NCBI RefSeq assembly: GCF_002563925.1
Contig: NZ_PDJD01000001.1
Location: 2,548,973 to 2,612,972, forward strand
Source of the DNA: Serinibacter salmoneus
Lineage (GTDB): Bacteria; Actinomycetota; Actinomycetes; Actinomycetales; Beutenbergiaceae
Length of the DNA: 64,000 nucleotides
Direction: 5' to 3'
A model generated the notes under the pieces. The model was given only the letters and a program-made list of their open reading frames with translations. It ran no database searches and was not told where the DNA came from. A program made the position numbers and the translations under genes. Positions within the stretch are counted from its first letter, which is position 1, and each line of letters starts with the position of its first letter. Below are positions 32,396 to 41,292 of this stretch, piece after piece.

Positions 32396-35116
32396 ATGGC
32401 GAGACTCAGCCTCAAGGCCATCGAGGAGCGGGTCGCACCTCTTGCTGGTCGCGAGGAGTACGACCGCGAGTTCATCTTCGATCTGCTGCTCGCCTACGGG
32501 AAGCCGCGGGGCAACGTCACCCGACTGCGTAACGGTTCGCTGAACGTCGCGACCGACCAGTTGACAGAGGTCGCGCAGAAGAACGTCGTCTACTTCAAAG
32601 AGACAACCGGCGACCCACTGGAGGTCATCGAGGACCTGAAGACGTCCCCGGCCGTGGTCCGGTTCAGTACGCGGTTCGTCATCGTCACCGACTACGTCGA
32701 GCTGGTGGCCCACGACATCAAGACCAACGAGACCATCGGTTTCCCGATCCGGGAGATCGATCAGCACTTCACCTTCTTCCTGCCGTGGGCGGGGATGGAG
32801 AAGGCCCAGTACGTCGCCGAGGCGCACGCCGACGTCAAGGCCGCCGAGCGCATGGGCAAGCTCTTTGATGAACTCCTACAGGCCAACCCGGGGATCTTCG
32901 ACGACGAGCGCGGCCGGCACGCCCTGAACATCTTCTTCACCCGCCTGCTGTTCTGCTTCTTCGCCGAGGACACCGGCATCTTCACGGACAACCAGTTCAC
33001 CAACGCCATCGGTTCACAGACACAGCCGGACGGCTCGGACCTGGCCGAGTTCATGGCCGACCTGTTCAAGGCGCTGGACACCGCCGACCCTGCCGACAAG
33101 CCGCCCCACCTCGCCGGCTTCCCCTACGTGAACGGTCGCCTGTTCACGGTCACAGACGACCAGGTGGTGCCGCGCTTCACGAAGCAGGCGCGCAGCGAGC
33201 TCATCGCCGCGGGCACGCTCATCTGGCGCGAGATCAACCCCGACATCTTCGGCTCGATGTTCCAGGCGATCGTCACGCCGGGCAAGCGCAGCGACCTGGG
33301 CCAGCACTACACCTCGGTGCCGAACATCCTGAAGACCATCGAACCGCTGTTCCTCGATGGCTTGAAGGAGGAGCTCAACGCAGCCCAGGACAGCGAACGC
33401 CGACTGGTCCGCCTCCTGGACCGCATCGCCGTGATCAAGGTCTTCGACCCAGCCTGTGGCTCAGGGAACTTCCTCGTCATCGCCTACAAGGAGTTGCGCA
33501 AACTCGAGCACGCGATCCTTGAGCGCCTGGCCGAGTTGAGCTCCTCCCACCAGCAGCTGTGGGCGGACTCGAGGATCAGCATTGAGAGCTTCTACGGCAT
33601 CGAGATCGACGACTTCGCCGTCGAGGTGGCGATCCTCTCGCTCTGGATCGCCAAGCACCAGATGAACCGCGAGTTCCGCGAGAAGTTCAGCGTCGAGATC
33701 CCCCTCATCCCGCTGAAGGAGACTGGGCAGATCATTGCGGGCAACGCGACGCGGGTGAACTGGAACGAGGTGTGCCCGAACGACGGGGAGTCAGAGATCT
33801 ACTTGATCGGGAATCCGCCCTACAAGGGCGGCAAATCCCAAGGGAAGGAGATGAAGGCCGACTACCCATTCGTCTTCGGCGGTCGCCCCTACTCGAAGGA
33901 TCTAGACTACATCGCGCTCTGGTTCGTGAAAGGTGCTGACTACATCGAAGGAACGCGAGCTGAGCTCGCCTTCGTCACCACCAACTCTGTAGCGCAGGGC
34001 GAGCACGTCGGGCTCATGTTCCCGATGATCTTCGAGATGGGCATCGAGATCGGGTACGCCTACACGTCCTTCAAGTGGGAAAACAACGCAAAGCGCAATG
34101 CTGGCGTGACTGTAGCCGTCATCAACCTTCGGGTGGAGCGCCCGGGCAAGAAGTACATCTTCACCGACGGACTGCAGGCCGAAGCAAAGAATATCAATGG
34201 CTACCTCGTAGATGCTGCGCCGACGTTTATTTATCGCCGAAGCCAGCCGCTAAGTTCAACCCTGCCACGTATGGCGCTCGGCTCAATGCCGAAGGACGGC
34301 GGCCACCTACTGTTGGAACCGGCCGATCGCGCGGAACTGCAGGCAGCCGGGCCGGAGGCAAGTCGATACGCGAAGCGATATGTCGGGTCAGCAGAGCTTA
34401 TCAACGACGTCGAGCGCTACTGCCTATGGATTTCCGATCAGGACCTACCGGTCGCCCGCTCCATTCCTCTCATTGGGAAGCGGCTCGACGCAGTCGCGAC
34501 GTGGCGCAGCGAGAGTGTCGCTTCGACTACTGCGGAATATGCCGCGCACCCGAATCGATTCAAGCAGATCAGTTACAAGCCGACTGAGTCGATCATGGTG
34601 CCGAGTATCTCCTCGGGCCGGCGCGAGTACATCCCAATGGGGTATCTCGGCCCTGAGACGGTTATTTCGAACAAGGGCTTCGCGGTGTACGACGCTGAGC
34701 CTTGGGTGTTCGCGGTCCTTGGCTCCAAGATGCACATGGCTTGGACACGTGCCGTCTCTGGGCGAATGCGCGAGGACTATCAGTATGGCGCGTACATCGT
34801 CTACAACAACTTCCCGGTGCCGCCGTTGTCGGAGGCGATGAAGGAGAAGCTGACGGTGGCGGCGTTGCGTGTGCTTGATGTGCGTGAGTATCACTGCGAG
34901 CAGACGCTGGCTGAGCTCTACGACCCGGACAAGATGCCGCAGGACTTGCGTGAGGCCCACGCGGCGGTGGACGCGTTGGTCGACTCGATCTACTCGAAGA
35001 AGCCGTATGAGTCGGATGAGCAGCGGCTGTCGGACCTGTTCGCGCTGTATGAGCGCATGACTGCGGAGGAGGCCGCGAAGGCCCCGGCGAAGAAGACGCG
35101 GAGGAGCGCGAAGTGA
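32396..35116 (+). CDS. MmeI-type class I DNA methyltransferase, restriction operon gene 1
   Basis: The 906-residue protein has SAM motif I FDPACGSGNFLVIAYKELRK near residue 350, the helix YGIEIDDFAVEVAILSLWIA, and catalytic motif IV GNPPYKGG near residue 473. This is the gamma-type N6-adenine arrangement of MmeI-like enzymes. The N-terminal ~150 residues have GKPRG but no clear D...ExK nuclease site. Cleavage therefore probably resides in the GIY-YIG partner. Residues ~560-775, where the target-recognition domain should lie, have visibly lower GC than the rest. It overlaps the helicase gene by GTGA. Confidence 0.9.
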   Translation: MARLSLKAIEERVAPLAGREEYDREFIFDLLLAYGKPRGNVTRLRNGSLNVATDQLTEVAQKNVVYFKETTGDPLEVIEDLKTSPAVVRFSTRFVIVTDYVELVAHDIKTNETIGFPIREIDQHFTFFLPWAGMEKAQYVAEAHADVKAAERMGKLFDELLQANPGIFDDERGRHALNIFFTRLLFCFFAEDTGIFTDNQFTNAIGSQTQPDGSDLAEFMADLFKALDTADPADKPPHLAGFPYVNGRLFTVTDDQVVPRFTKQARSELIAAGTLIWREINPDIFGSMFQAIVTPGKRSDLGQHYTSVPNILKTIEPLFLDGLKEELNAAQDSERRLVRLLDRIAVIKVFDPACGSGNFLVIAYKELRKLEHAILERLAELSSSHQQLWADSRISIESFYGIEIDDFAVEVAILSLWIAKHQMNREFREKFSVEIPLIPLKETGQIIAGNATRVNWNEVCPNDGESEIYLIGNPPYKGGKSQGKEMKADYPFVFGGRPYSKDLDYIALWFVKGADYIEGTRAELAFVTTNSVAQGEHVGLMFPMIFEMGIEIGYAYTSFKWENNAKRNAGVTVAVINLRVERPGKKYIFTDGLQAEAKNINGYLVDAAPTFIYRRSQPLSSTLPRMALGSMPKDGGHLLLEPADRAELQAAGPEASRYAKRYVGSAELINDVERYCLWISDQDLPVARSIPLIGKRLDAVATWRSESVASTTAEYAAHPNRFKQISYKPTESIMVPSISSGRREYIPMGYLGPETVISNKGFAVYDAEPWVFAVLGSKMHMAWTRAVSGRMREDYQYGAYIVYNNFPVPPLSEAMKEKLTVAALRVLDVREYHCEQTLAELYDPDKMPQDLREAHAAVDALVDSIYSKKPYESDEQRLSDLFALYERMTAEEAAKAPAKKTRRSAK

Positions 35117-37092
35117 CTGTGATCAAGAAGCCCGTGAACGTCGTCGATGTGACGTACGCGCAGACGAAGTCCTCGGTGAACACCGATGAGCTCGGGATGC
35201 GGGAGATGCAGCAGCGTGTCTTCGCGCAGCGTGAGGCCCAACACCTGCTGGTGAAGGCCCCGCCGGCCTCGGGCAAGTCCCGTGCGCTGATGTTCGTGGC
35301 ACTGGACAAGCTGTACAACCAGGGCCGCAAGAAGGTCATCGTCGCGGTCCCGGAGCGTTCGATCGGTGCGTCGTTCGCCCCGACAGCGTTGACGAAGCAC
35401 GGCTTCTGGGCGGACTGGGAGATCAAGGACGAGCACAACCTGTGCGATGCGGGCTCATCGGCCGGCAAAGTCGACGCGTTCATCGACTTTCTCAAGGGTC
35501 CGGACGCGGTGCTCGTGTGCACCCACGCGACGCTGCGGTTCGCGTTCGAGAGGCTGGCCCCGGAGTCCTTCAACGGCACTGTGCTCGCGATCGACGAGTT
35601 CCACCACGTCTCCGCTGACACGGAGTCCTCACGGTTGGGTGCGCTGCTGCGGGACGTCATGAAGGGCTCGGACGTGCACATCGTGGCGATGACGGGCTCC
35701 TACTTCCGCGGGGACTCAGTGCCAGTGCTCTCGCCCGAGGACGAGGCGAAGTTCACGCCTGTGACGTTCAACTACTACGACCAGCTCAACGGGTATGAGT
35801 ACCTGCGCTCCCTCGGTATCGGCCATCACTTCTACCAGGGCCGGTACACCGACGCGATCGGCGAGGTGCTCGACCTGGACAAGAAGACGATCGTGCACAT
35901 CCCGAGCGTGAACTCGGGCGAGTCAACCAAGGACAAGATCGAGGAGGTCGGGCGGATCATCGACGTGATCGGCCAGGTCGAGTCGACCGACCCCAACACG
36001 GGGATCATCAGTGTGCGCCGCCAGGACACCGGCGAGATCGTGCGGGTTGCGGACCTGGTCGACGACACCGACCAGAAGAAGCGCGGCGACACCCTGCACT
36101 ACCTCTCACACACCGCCTCGAAGGAGAGCGACGGCGTCGACGTCATCATCGCGCTCGGCATGGCGAAGGAGGGCTTCGACTGGCCCTTCGCCGAGCACGC
36201 CCTCACCGTGGGCTACCGGGCCTCGCTCACAGAGGTGATCCAGATCATCGGACGGGTCACGCGTGACAGTCCGGGCAAGTCGCACGCCCAGTTCACCAAC
36301 CTCATCGCCGAGCCAGACGCCTCGCAGGGTGAGGTCAAGGTGTCCGTGAACAACATGCTCAAGGCGATCACCGCCTCCCTGCTCATGGAGCAAGTGCTGG
36401 CACCGAACTTCACCTTCAAGACCAAGAAGACCGACGACGAGCCCGCCAAGCACGGCGAGCTGAGAATCAAGGGCTTCAAGGAGCCCTCCAGCGAGCGCGT
36501 GAAGCAGATCGTCGCGACCGACATGAACGACCTGAAGGCCGGCATCCTGCAGAACGACACATTCGCCAAGGCCGCGGCAGGATCGGTCGACGCTGAGACG
36601 ACAAACAAGGTGCTGATCCCGAAGATCATCCGCGAGAAGTACCCTGACCTGACCGAGGCGGAGGTCGAGGAGGTGCGGCAGCAGGTGGTCGTGGACTCGG
36701 TGGTCAAGAACGGTGAGGTGCGTGAGGTCGGCGACAAGCGCTTCATCAAGATGGCCACGAAGTTCGTGAAGATCGACGACCTGAACATCAACCTCATCGA
36801 CTCCGTCAACCCCTTCCAGCGCGCGTTCGAGGTGCTGTCGAAGTCCGTCACACCATCAGTGCTGCGACTCATCCAGGACACGATCACCTCGACGAAGATC
36901 GAGTTCTCCGAGGAGGAGGCGCTAGCACTGTTCCCGAAGATCAAGACGTGGAAGCAGGTCCACGGCAAGAGCCCGGACCTGCGCTCTGAGGACCCAGCGG
37001 AGAGGCGACTGGCCGCAGCGTTGCTCTTCTTGCAGAAGCGGGCCGCGCAGCGCAAGGCCGAGAAGGCTGCGGCCGAGGTGGTCGCGGAATGA
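35113..37092 (+). CDS. SF2 DEAD/DEAH helicase, restriction operon gene 2
   Basis: At 659 residues, it has motif I KAPPASGKSRAL near residue 48, motif II VLAIDEFHHVS near 158, motif III MTGSYFRG, and motif VI IQIIGRVTRDSPGKSHAQ near 378. This is a complete SF2 helicase-translocase core of the restriction-enzyme type. The C-terminal ~200 residues are a separate helical domain without recognised motifs. It is coupled by 4-bp overlaps to the methyltransferase before it and the nuclease after it. It probably couples recognition to movement along DNA. Confidence 0.9.
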   Translation: MTVIKKPVNVVDVTYAQTKSSVNTDELGMREMQQRVFAQREAQHLLVKAPPASGKSRALMFVALDKLYNQGRKKVIVAVPERSIGASFAPTALTKHGFWADWEIKDEHNLCDAGSSAGKVDAFIDFLKGPDAVLVCTHATLRFAFERLAPESFNGTVLAIDEFHHVSADTESSRLGALLRDVMKGSDVHIVAMTGSYFRGDSVPVLSPEDEAKFTPVTFNYYDQLNGYEYLRSLGIGHHFYQGRYTDAIGEVLDLDKKTIVHIPSVNSGESTKDKIEEVGRIIDVIGQVESTDPNTGIISVRRQDTGEIVRVADLVDDTDQKKRGDTLHYLSHTASKESDGVDVIIALGMAKEGFDWPFAEHALTVGYRASLTEVIQIIGRVTRDSPGKSHAQFTNLIAEPDASQGEVKVSVNNMLKAITASLLMEQVLAPNFTFKTKKTDDEPAKHGELRIKGFKEPSSERVKQIVATDMNDLKAGILQNDTFAKAAAGSVDAETTNKVLIPKIIREKYPDLTEAEVEEVRQQVVVDSVVKNGEVREVGDKRFIKMATKFVKIDDLNINLIDSVNPFQRAFEVLSKSVTPSVLRLIQDTITSTKIEFSEEEALALFPKIKTWKQVHGKSPDLRSEDPAERRLAAALLFLQKRAAQRKAEKAAAEVVAE

Positions 37093-38255
37093 GCGAGAAC
37101 GAGGGCATCGAGCTCGCAGCACCGCTGAGCCTCGACGACATCCTCGACGACGAACTGCTCGTCGCGCCGGAGAAGCCGAAGAAGGTCACCTCCTCAGACC
37201 GCTTGGAGCGGGCCTTCCTGGAGATCGTCGAGTTCCGGCGCAGCCAGGGGCGGCTACCCAGCTCGCAGACGCGCGAGATCGCCGAGCGCAAGCTCGGAGC
37301 TCGCCTGGACGGGTTCCTGGCCAACGAAGCTAAGGCCGAGGCCGTCAAGCATCTCGACGAGTTCGGCCTACTGGAAGCCCCCGCAGCGCCGGCGTCCATC
37401 GATGACCTCCTGGAGGGCGAGGACCTGGAGGGGCTGCTGGGTGATGATTCCGGGATCCTGGACGTGTCGGACCTACCCGTCCTCAAGCGCCCGGAGTCGG
37501 TGGCCCAGCGAGTGAAGGCGAAGGACTTCGAGCAGTTCGAGCCCTTGTTCAAGGCGAAGCACGCCGAGTTGCGCGACGGCGTCTTCCAGCTCAGGCCGTT
37601 CACGAGCATGGATCTCATCCGGGAGGGGATGTTCTTCGTGCTCAACGGCGTCATGTGCTTCGTCGCCGAGGTCGGCGAGAAGGTCGACATGGTGATCGGC
37701 GGCGAGTCACGCAAGAAGAAGCGCCTGCGCCTGGTGTTCGAGAACGGCACCGAGTCTGCGATGTACGACAAGAGCCTGCAGACCCGCATGTACGAGGTGC
37801 AGGGACAGGTGCTCGTGCGCACGGGCCACACCGACATCCTCGACACCGACATCGAGAGCGGACACATCTACGTCCTGCAATCGCTGAGCACCGACCCGTT
37901 GATCGCGAACCTCAAGGACCTGCACAAGATCGGGTTCTCGACAACGAGCGTCGAGCAACGCGTGAAGGGCGCCTCGACGTCACCGACCTACCTGATGGCC
38001 CCGGTCAAGATCGTCGCGGACTACCGCGTGTACAACCTCAAGGCATCAGCCCTGGAGAACCTGCTGCACCGCGTCTTCGCCGACGTACGCCTGGACCTGA
38101 CGCAGATTGACAAGAAGGGCCGCGACTACGACCCCTCGGAGTGGTTCGTCGTGCCACGCGAGGTCATCAACCGAGCCATCGCCATGATCATGTCCGGCGA
38201 GATCGTCGACTACGAGTACGACAGGGCGCAGCAGACGCTGGTCAAGCGGGTCTGA
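37089..38255 (+). CDS. GIY-YIG nuclease of the T5orf172 type, restriction operon gene 3
   Basis: The 388-residue protein has acidic N-terminal helices with a homeodomain-like region (RLERAFLEIVEFRRSQGRLP). The nuclease domain starts at about residue 257. It shows GHIYVLQSL (GIY position), DLHKIGFSTTSVEQRVKGAS (YIG position), and SALENLLHRVF (metal-binding Glu), the T5orf172/MUG113 pattern. It overlaps the helicase gene by ATGA and is the only nuclease domain I see in the operon. It is the likely effector that cuts unmodified DNA. Confidence 0.88.
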   Translation: MSENEGIELAAPLSLDDILDDELLVAPEKPKKVTSSDRLERAFLEIVEFRRSQGRLPSSQTREIAERKLGARLDGFLANEAKAEAVKHLDEFGLLEAPAAPASIDDLLEGEDLEGLLGDDSGILDVSDLPVLKRPESVAQRVKAKDFEQFEPLFKAKHAELRDGVFQLRPFTSMDLIREGMFFVLNGVMCFVAEVGEKVDMVIGGESRKKKRLRLVFENGTESAMYDKSLQTRMYEVQGQVLVRTGHTDILDTDIESGHIYVLQSLSTDPLIANLKDLHKIGFSTTSVEQRVKGASTSPTYLMAPVKIVADYRVYNLKASALENLLHRVFADVRLDLTQIDKKGRDYDPSEWFVVPREVINRAIAMIMSGEIVDYEYDRAQQTLVKRV

Positions 38256-38272
38256 GGCCAGCAATCACGGAC

Positions 38273-38294
38273 GTGGGCAAGAGGTCGCCCACGG
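38273..38294 (+). terminator. Possible terminator of the restriction operon
   Basis: CGTGGGC and GCCCACG form a 7-bp stem with an 8-nt loop, 18 bp after the nuclease stop codon. No T-run follows. Confidence 0.4.
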
Positions 38295-38305
38295 GCTCAT
38301 GCGCC

Positions 38306-38593
38306 TCACCACTGTGGGCACCCTCCCACGCTTGGCACTTGACGCGCTGCGTCTGGTCGCTTGACTTTGCGAGTATGCCTAGTAGCGATCACAGGTGCCA
38401 GGGTGGCGATCGCGTACTCCGCGGTGGCCATCCCCGACTCCGGCCGAGCGGTCACGCGCAGCCAACGCCGGGTGATCACCTCGCTCACGCTCCGGCTCCA
38501 GCCATGCAGCCGGAGCGTGAGCCGAGCGACCGCGCCACGCACCCGGCGCCGACCACGCAGCCGGCGATGCCCTGCCCAGGTACTCACCGACAT
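38306..38593 (-). pseudogene. DUF4244 (Flp-pilin-like) gene disrupted by the element
   Basis: GGAGGAGGGC precedes ATG 38593. The first ~60 codons encode a basic N-terminus and ESGMATAEYAIATLA, the hallmark of DUF4244 proteins, the small pilin-like subunits of actinobacterial Tad loci. The normal continuation is a membrane helix of about 20 residues and a short tail. Here the frame instead runs 33 codons into element DNA and stops at 38306. The missing 3' part should lie left of the element. The gene is downstream of tadC in the usual order. Confidence 0.85.
38385..38405. other. Right element-chromosome junction (attR region)
   Basis: Reading from the right, the pilin frame GMATAEYAIATLA is intact down to about 38,400. 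It then continues as PVIATRHTRKVKR, which is unlike any DUF4244 protein. The crossover must lie near AGGTGCCAGGG (38,393-38,403). The exact core cannot be set without the left junction. Confidence 0.65.
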
Positions 38594-38765
38594 GCCCTCC
38601 TCCTCTCTGCTCCGCCGAGCGCGGAGCGTCCCGACCAGCCTGACCTCCCGGGACCGGGCGCCGCGGGGCCGATGTGGACAGCGGGTCGAACGGTGAGGTC
38701 GGCCCCGGCTGGGGACAGCCAGGAACGGCGTACCGCCCACGGCGGCGACCCACGCGGCGCGGGCA

Positions 38766-39326
38766 CTAGCCCGCGAGCAGCAGCCCACCGGTGGCGATGA
38801 CGGCGGGCACGATCCCCAGCAGAACGAACGCCGGAAGCAGGCACAACCCCAGTGGGACCACCAAGGACACACCGAGCCGTTCAGCGGCCTCCCGCGCCGC
38901 TGCCGACCGGCGTGCGCGGATGTCCGCGGCGGCGGCGCGCAGCATCGACTCCGGGGCCACGCCGCGCTCCCAGGACTCCCGCATCGGCGCGAGGACCACC
39001 CGCCAGTGTTCCTCCACCCGCGCGAACGCCTCGTCCCAGGAGCTTCCCAGCGGGAGCATGCGGGCACCGATCACCAGTTCGCGCCCGCGGTGCCCACACG
39101 CCTGCCCCAATGCCGCGAGCGCAGCCGGGATCGAGGCGCCACCGCGCAGCGTGGCGGCGATCAGGTCGCAGGCGAGTGCCGGGTCCAGTTCCAGATCGGG
39201 TTCGGCAGGCTCATCGGGACCGTCGGCGGGGACACGGTCGGGTTCCGCCGGTGGGTGTGGCGCCGGGCGCCGCCACCCGAGCAGGGCACCGATCGCGAGC
39301 AAGGAGGCCACGGCCAGCAGCATCAC
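38766..39326 (-). CDS. tadC: TadC-like type II secretion F-domain protein
   Basis: The start is GTG 39326 (overlapping the tadB stop as GTGA) or ATG 39323, giving ~186 residues. One N-terminal membrane segment (LLAVASLLAIGALLGW) precedes the soluble T2SSF part (ALACDLIAATLRGGASIPAAL, residues ~50-140). A C-terminal hydrophobic pair follows (LVVPLGLCLLPAFVLLGIVP). TadC and TadB form the inner-membrane platform on which Flp pili are assembled. It is short, as usual for actinobacterial versions. Confidence 0.85.
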   Translation of the reverse strand: MMLLAVASLLAIGALLGWRRPAPHPPAEPDRVPADGPDEPAEPDLELDPALACDLIAATLRGGASIPAALAALGQACGHRGRELVIGARMLPLGSSWDEAFARVEEHWRVVLAPMRESWERGVAPESMLRAAAADIRARRSAAAREAAERLGVSLVVPLGLCLLPAFVLLGIVPAVIATGGLLLAG

Positions 39327-40072
39327 CCGGGATCCCCCGTCCTGCCGGCGGCGCGCACCAGGCGCGCCGACCACCACCGGCCCACGGCCACCAGCGCGAT
39401 CCCCGCGGCCACGCTCATGGTCCCGGCGGCGCCGTCTGCGGCCACCGCGATCGCATCCACGCCGATCGCGGTGCTCAGCAGCAGACTCACCAGGGGCAAC
39501 CAGGCGAGCAGGCGCGCCGTCGCCGCCGGACCCGCGAGCGCGCGGCGGCGCTCGGCGGCCGCCGACTCCGCCTCGGCCACGCCGGCGGCACACTCACGCA
39601 GCACGTCCGCAACGGGCACCCCACAGGAATCCGCGAGCCGGCATGCGACGATCGCCGCGTCCGTGGCCGGACGGCCGGCACGCTCCAGGAGCACGGCCGG
39701 CACCGAACCGTCACGGCCGCCCCGGGCATCACGACCATCGCCGGCGTCGCTGAGGTCCGGGTCCTCCCCACGCGCCACGCCCAGGGCCCGCCGCCAGGCC
39801 GGCTCAGGCGCCTCCCCGGCCTCGATCGCGCTCGCGACGGCGACGCACACCTGACCGAAGCCGCGATCGCTCCCGCCCGCATTCCGCCGCCGGGACACCG
39901 ATGCACGCGCCCACGCCACCACGGCCGGGGCAAGGAGGACGCGGGAGGAACCGGGCGAGCCTCGTGACCGATGCGACAGTGCCGGCCCGAGCAGCAGCGC
40001 GAGGGTGCGCCAGTCCGTCAGCACGCAGGCCGCCGTCCCGCACAGCACGGCGACGATCCCCCACCCCGTCAC
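39323..40072 (-). CDS. tadB: TadB-like pilus assembly membrane protein
   Basis: GTG 40072 overlaps the tadA stop (GTGA) and gives 249 residues. The N-terminal hydrophobic stretch is VTGWGIVAVLCGTAACVL. The T2SSF-like soluble segment is at ~85-185 (AGRPATDAAIVACRLADSCG, VPVADVLRECAAGVAEAE), and C-terminal helices follow. It is a partner of TadC in the pilus platform. A basic, Gly/Arg-rich insertion (DAGDGRDARGGRDGS) near residue 110 is unusual. Confidence 0.82.
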   Translation of the reverse strand: MTGWGIVAVLCGTAACVLTDWRTLALLLGPALSHRSRGSPGSSRVLLAPAVVAWARASVSRRRNAGGSDRGFGQVCVAVASAIEAGEAPEPAWRRALGVARGEDPDLSDAGDGRDARGGRDGSVPAVLLERAGRPATDAAIVACRLADSCGVPVADVLRECAAGVAEAESAAAERRRALAGPAATARLLAWLPLVSLLLSTAIGVDAIAVAADGAAGTMSVAAGIALVAVGRWWSARLVRAAGRTGDPG

Positions 40073-41292
40073 CGATGAGCCCCTTCCAACCGGCGCGCCA
40101 AGCGCTCCCACGCGTGGTCCGGTTCGAGGTCGCCACCCACCCGGCGCATGGCCAACGGCGCCACGAGCGAGCCCGAGTCCAGCGCGAGGACCGCGATCTG
40201 GGAGACCACACGCCGTCCGGCCTGCCGGGTCAGATGCACAACGGCATCGATCGCGCTGACCGCCTGGACCGCGGTCGCCTGAGCATCCATCCCGGCCAGC
40301 GACGCGAGCGCGATCAGCCGCGCGGGCACGTCGGCGGCGGCGTTCGCGTGCACCGTGGCCATCCCGCCGTCGTGCCCGGTGTTCAGCGCCATCAGGACCT
40401 CACGCACCTCGGCTCCCCGGCATTCCCCGAGTACCAATCGGTCGGGACGCATCCGCAGCGCGGCCCGCACCAGGTCAGCGAGGCTGATCTCACCGGCACC
40501 CTGCACGTTCGCGGCCCGCGCCTGCAGGTGCACCACGTGCGGGTGCACGGGCGCGAGCTCGCGCGCCTCCTCGATGCACACGAGACGTTCCCCGGTGCCC
40601 GCGCGCCCCAGCATCGCGGCAAGCAGCGTCGTCTTCCCGCTGCCCGTCGCGCCACTGATCAGCACGTTCGCGCGCGCGTCCACCAGTGCCAACAGCACCG
40701 CCATCCCCTGCCTACCGGTCCCACCGCCGGCCTGCCAGGCCGCCAGGTCCACCGCCTGCACGCGATGGCGCCGCAGCGAGATGCACGCGCCCGTCGCAGC
40801 GAGCGGCGCGAGCACGGCGTGCAGCCGCGTGCCGTCCGGCAATCTCCCGTCCGCGATCGGTGCGGCATCGTCCAGCCGCTTGCCGGCCGCCGCCGCGAGC
40901 CGCCGCGCCAGCCCGCGCACATCCTGGATCACTACCCCGGTCCGCTGCAGGCCGTTCCCGCGGTCCACCCACACCGCACCGTCGCCGTTCACCAGCACGT
41001 CGGTGACGGTGCCGTCGAGCCAGAGGTCCTCCAGCGCCGGCCCGGTGCCCCGCTGATCGGCGATGGCCCCCGCCACCGCACGCTGGATGGCGCCGGTGCC
41101 GAGCGCGGGTGCCGTGGCCGCCAGCTCCTCGAGGAGCTGCGCCGGATGCCCGGGCCCAGTGGCGGCGAGTCGACGGCGCAACGCAACGCCCCCCGTGGGG
41201 TCACCACGCTCCGGCGAACCGGAGGAGCCGGCATCGCGGGACGTGTTCCCGTGGGCGCCCTCCCGCCTGTGCTCCGAACGCCCCCACCTCAC
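40069..41292 (-). CDS. tadA: TadA/VirB11-like secretion ATPase
   Basis: GTG 41292 overlaps the upstream stop as GTGA; the open frame extends further, but that part is shadow. The 407-residue ATPase has Walker A SGATGSGKTTLL, Asp box VCIEEARELAP, Walker B LVLGECRGAEVREVL, and His box TGHDGGMATVHANA. An N-terminal VirB11-type domain includes TDVLVNGDGAVWVDRG. It powers Tad/Flp pilus assembly. It is coupled at both ends to neighbouring tad genes. Confidence 0.93.
   Translation of the reverse strand: MRWGRSEHRREGAHGNTSRDAGSSGSPERGDPTGGVALRRRLAATGPGHPAQLLEELAATAPALGTGAIQRAVAGAIADQRGTGPALEDLWLDGTVTDVLVNGDGAVWVDRGNGLQRTGVVIQDVRGLARRLAAAAGKRLDDAAPIADGRLPDGTRLHAVLAPLAATGACISLRRHRVQAVDLAAWQAGGGTGRQGMAVLLALVDARANVLISGATGSGKTTLLAAMLGRAGTGERLVCIEEARELAPVHPHVVHLQARAANVQGAGEISLADLVRAALRMRPDRLVLGECRGAEVREVLMALNTGHDGGMATVHANAAADVPARLIALASLAGMDAQATAVQAVSAIDAVVHLTRQAGRRVVSQIAVLALDSGSLVAPLAMRRVGGDLEPDHAWERLARRLEGAHR

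Larger units (their letters stand above)
1..38395. mobile_element. Integrated conjugative or mobilisable element, left end outside window
   Basis: The stretch carries a large serine recombinase at the left, plasmid-type replication and mobilisation genes, accessory cassettes and a restriction-like operon. It ends abruptly inside a DUF4244 pilin gene of a Tad cluster near 38,395. The right boundary is inferred from the break in that pilin reading frame. The left boundary is not seen, but the recombinase lacks only about ten N-terminal residues, so the end may be close by. The chromosomal genes to the right have conserved actinobacterial order. No VirB4-type ATPase was recognised, so self-transmissibility is uncertain. 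Confidence 0.85.
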
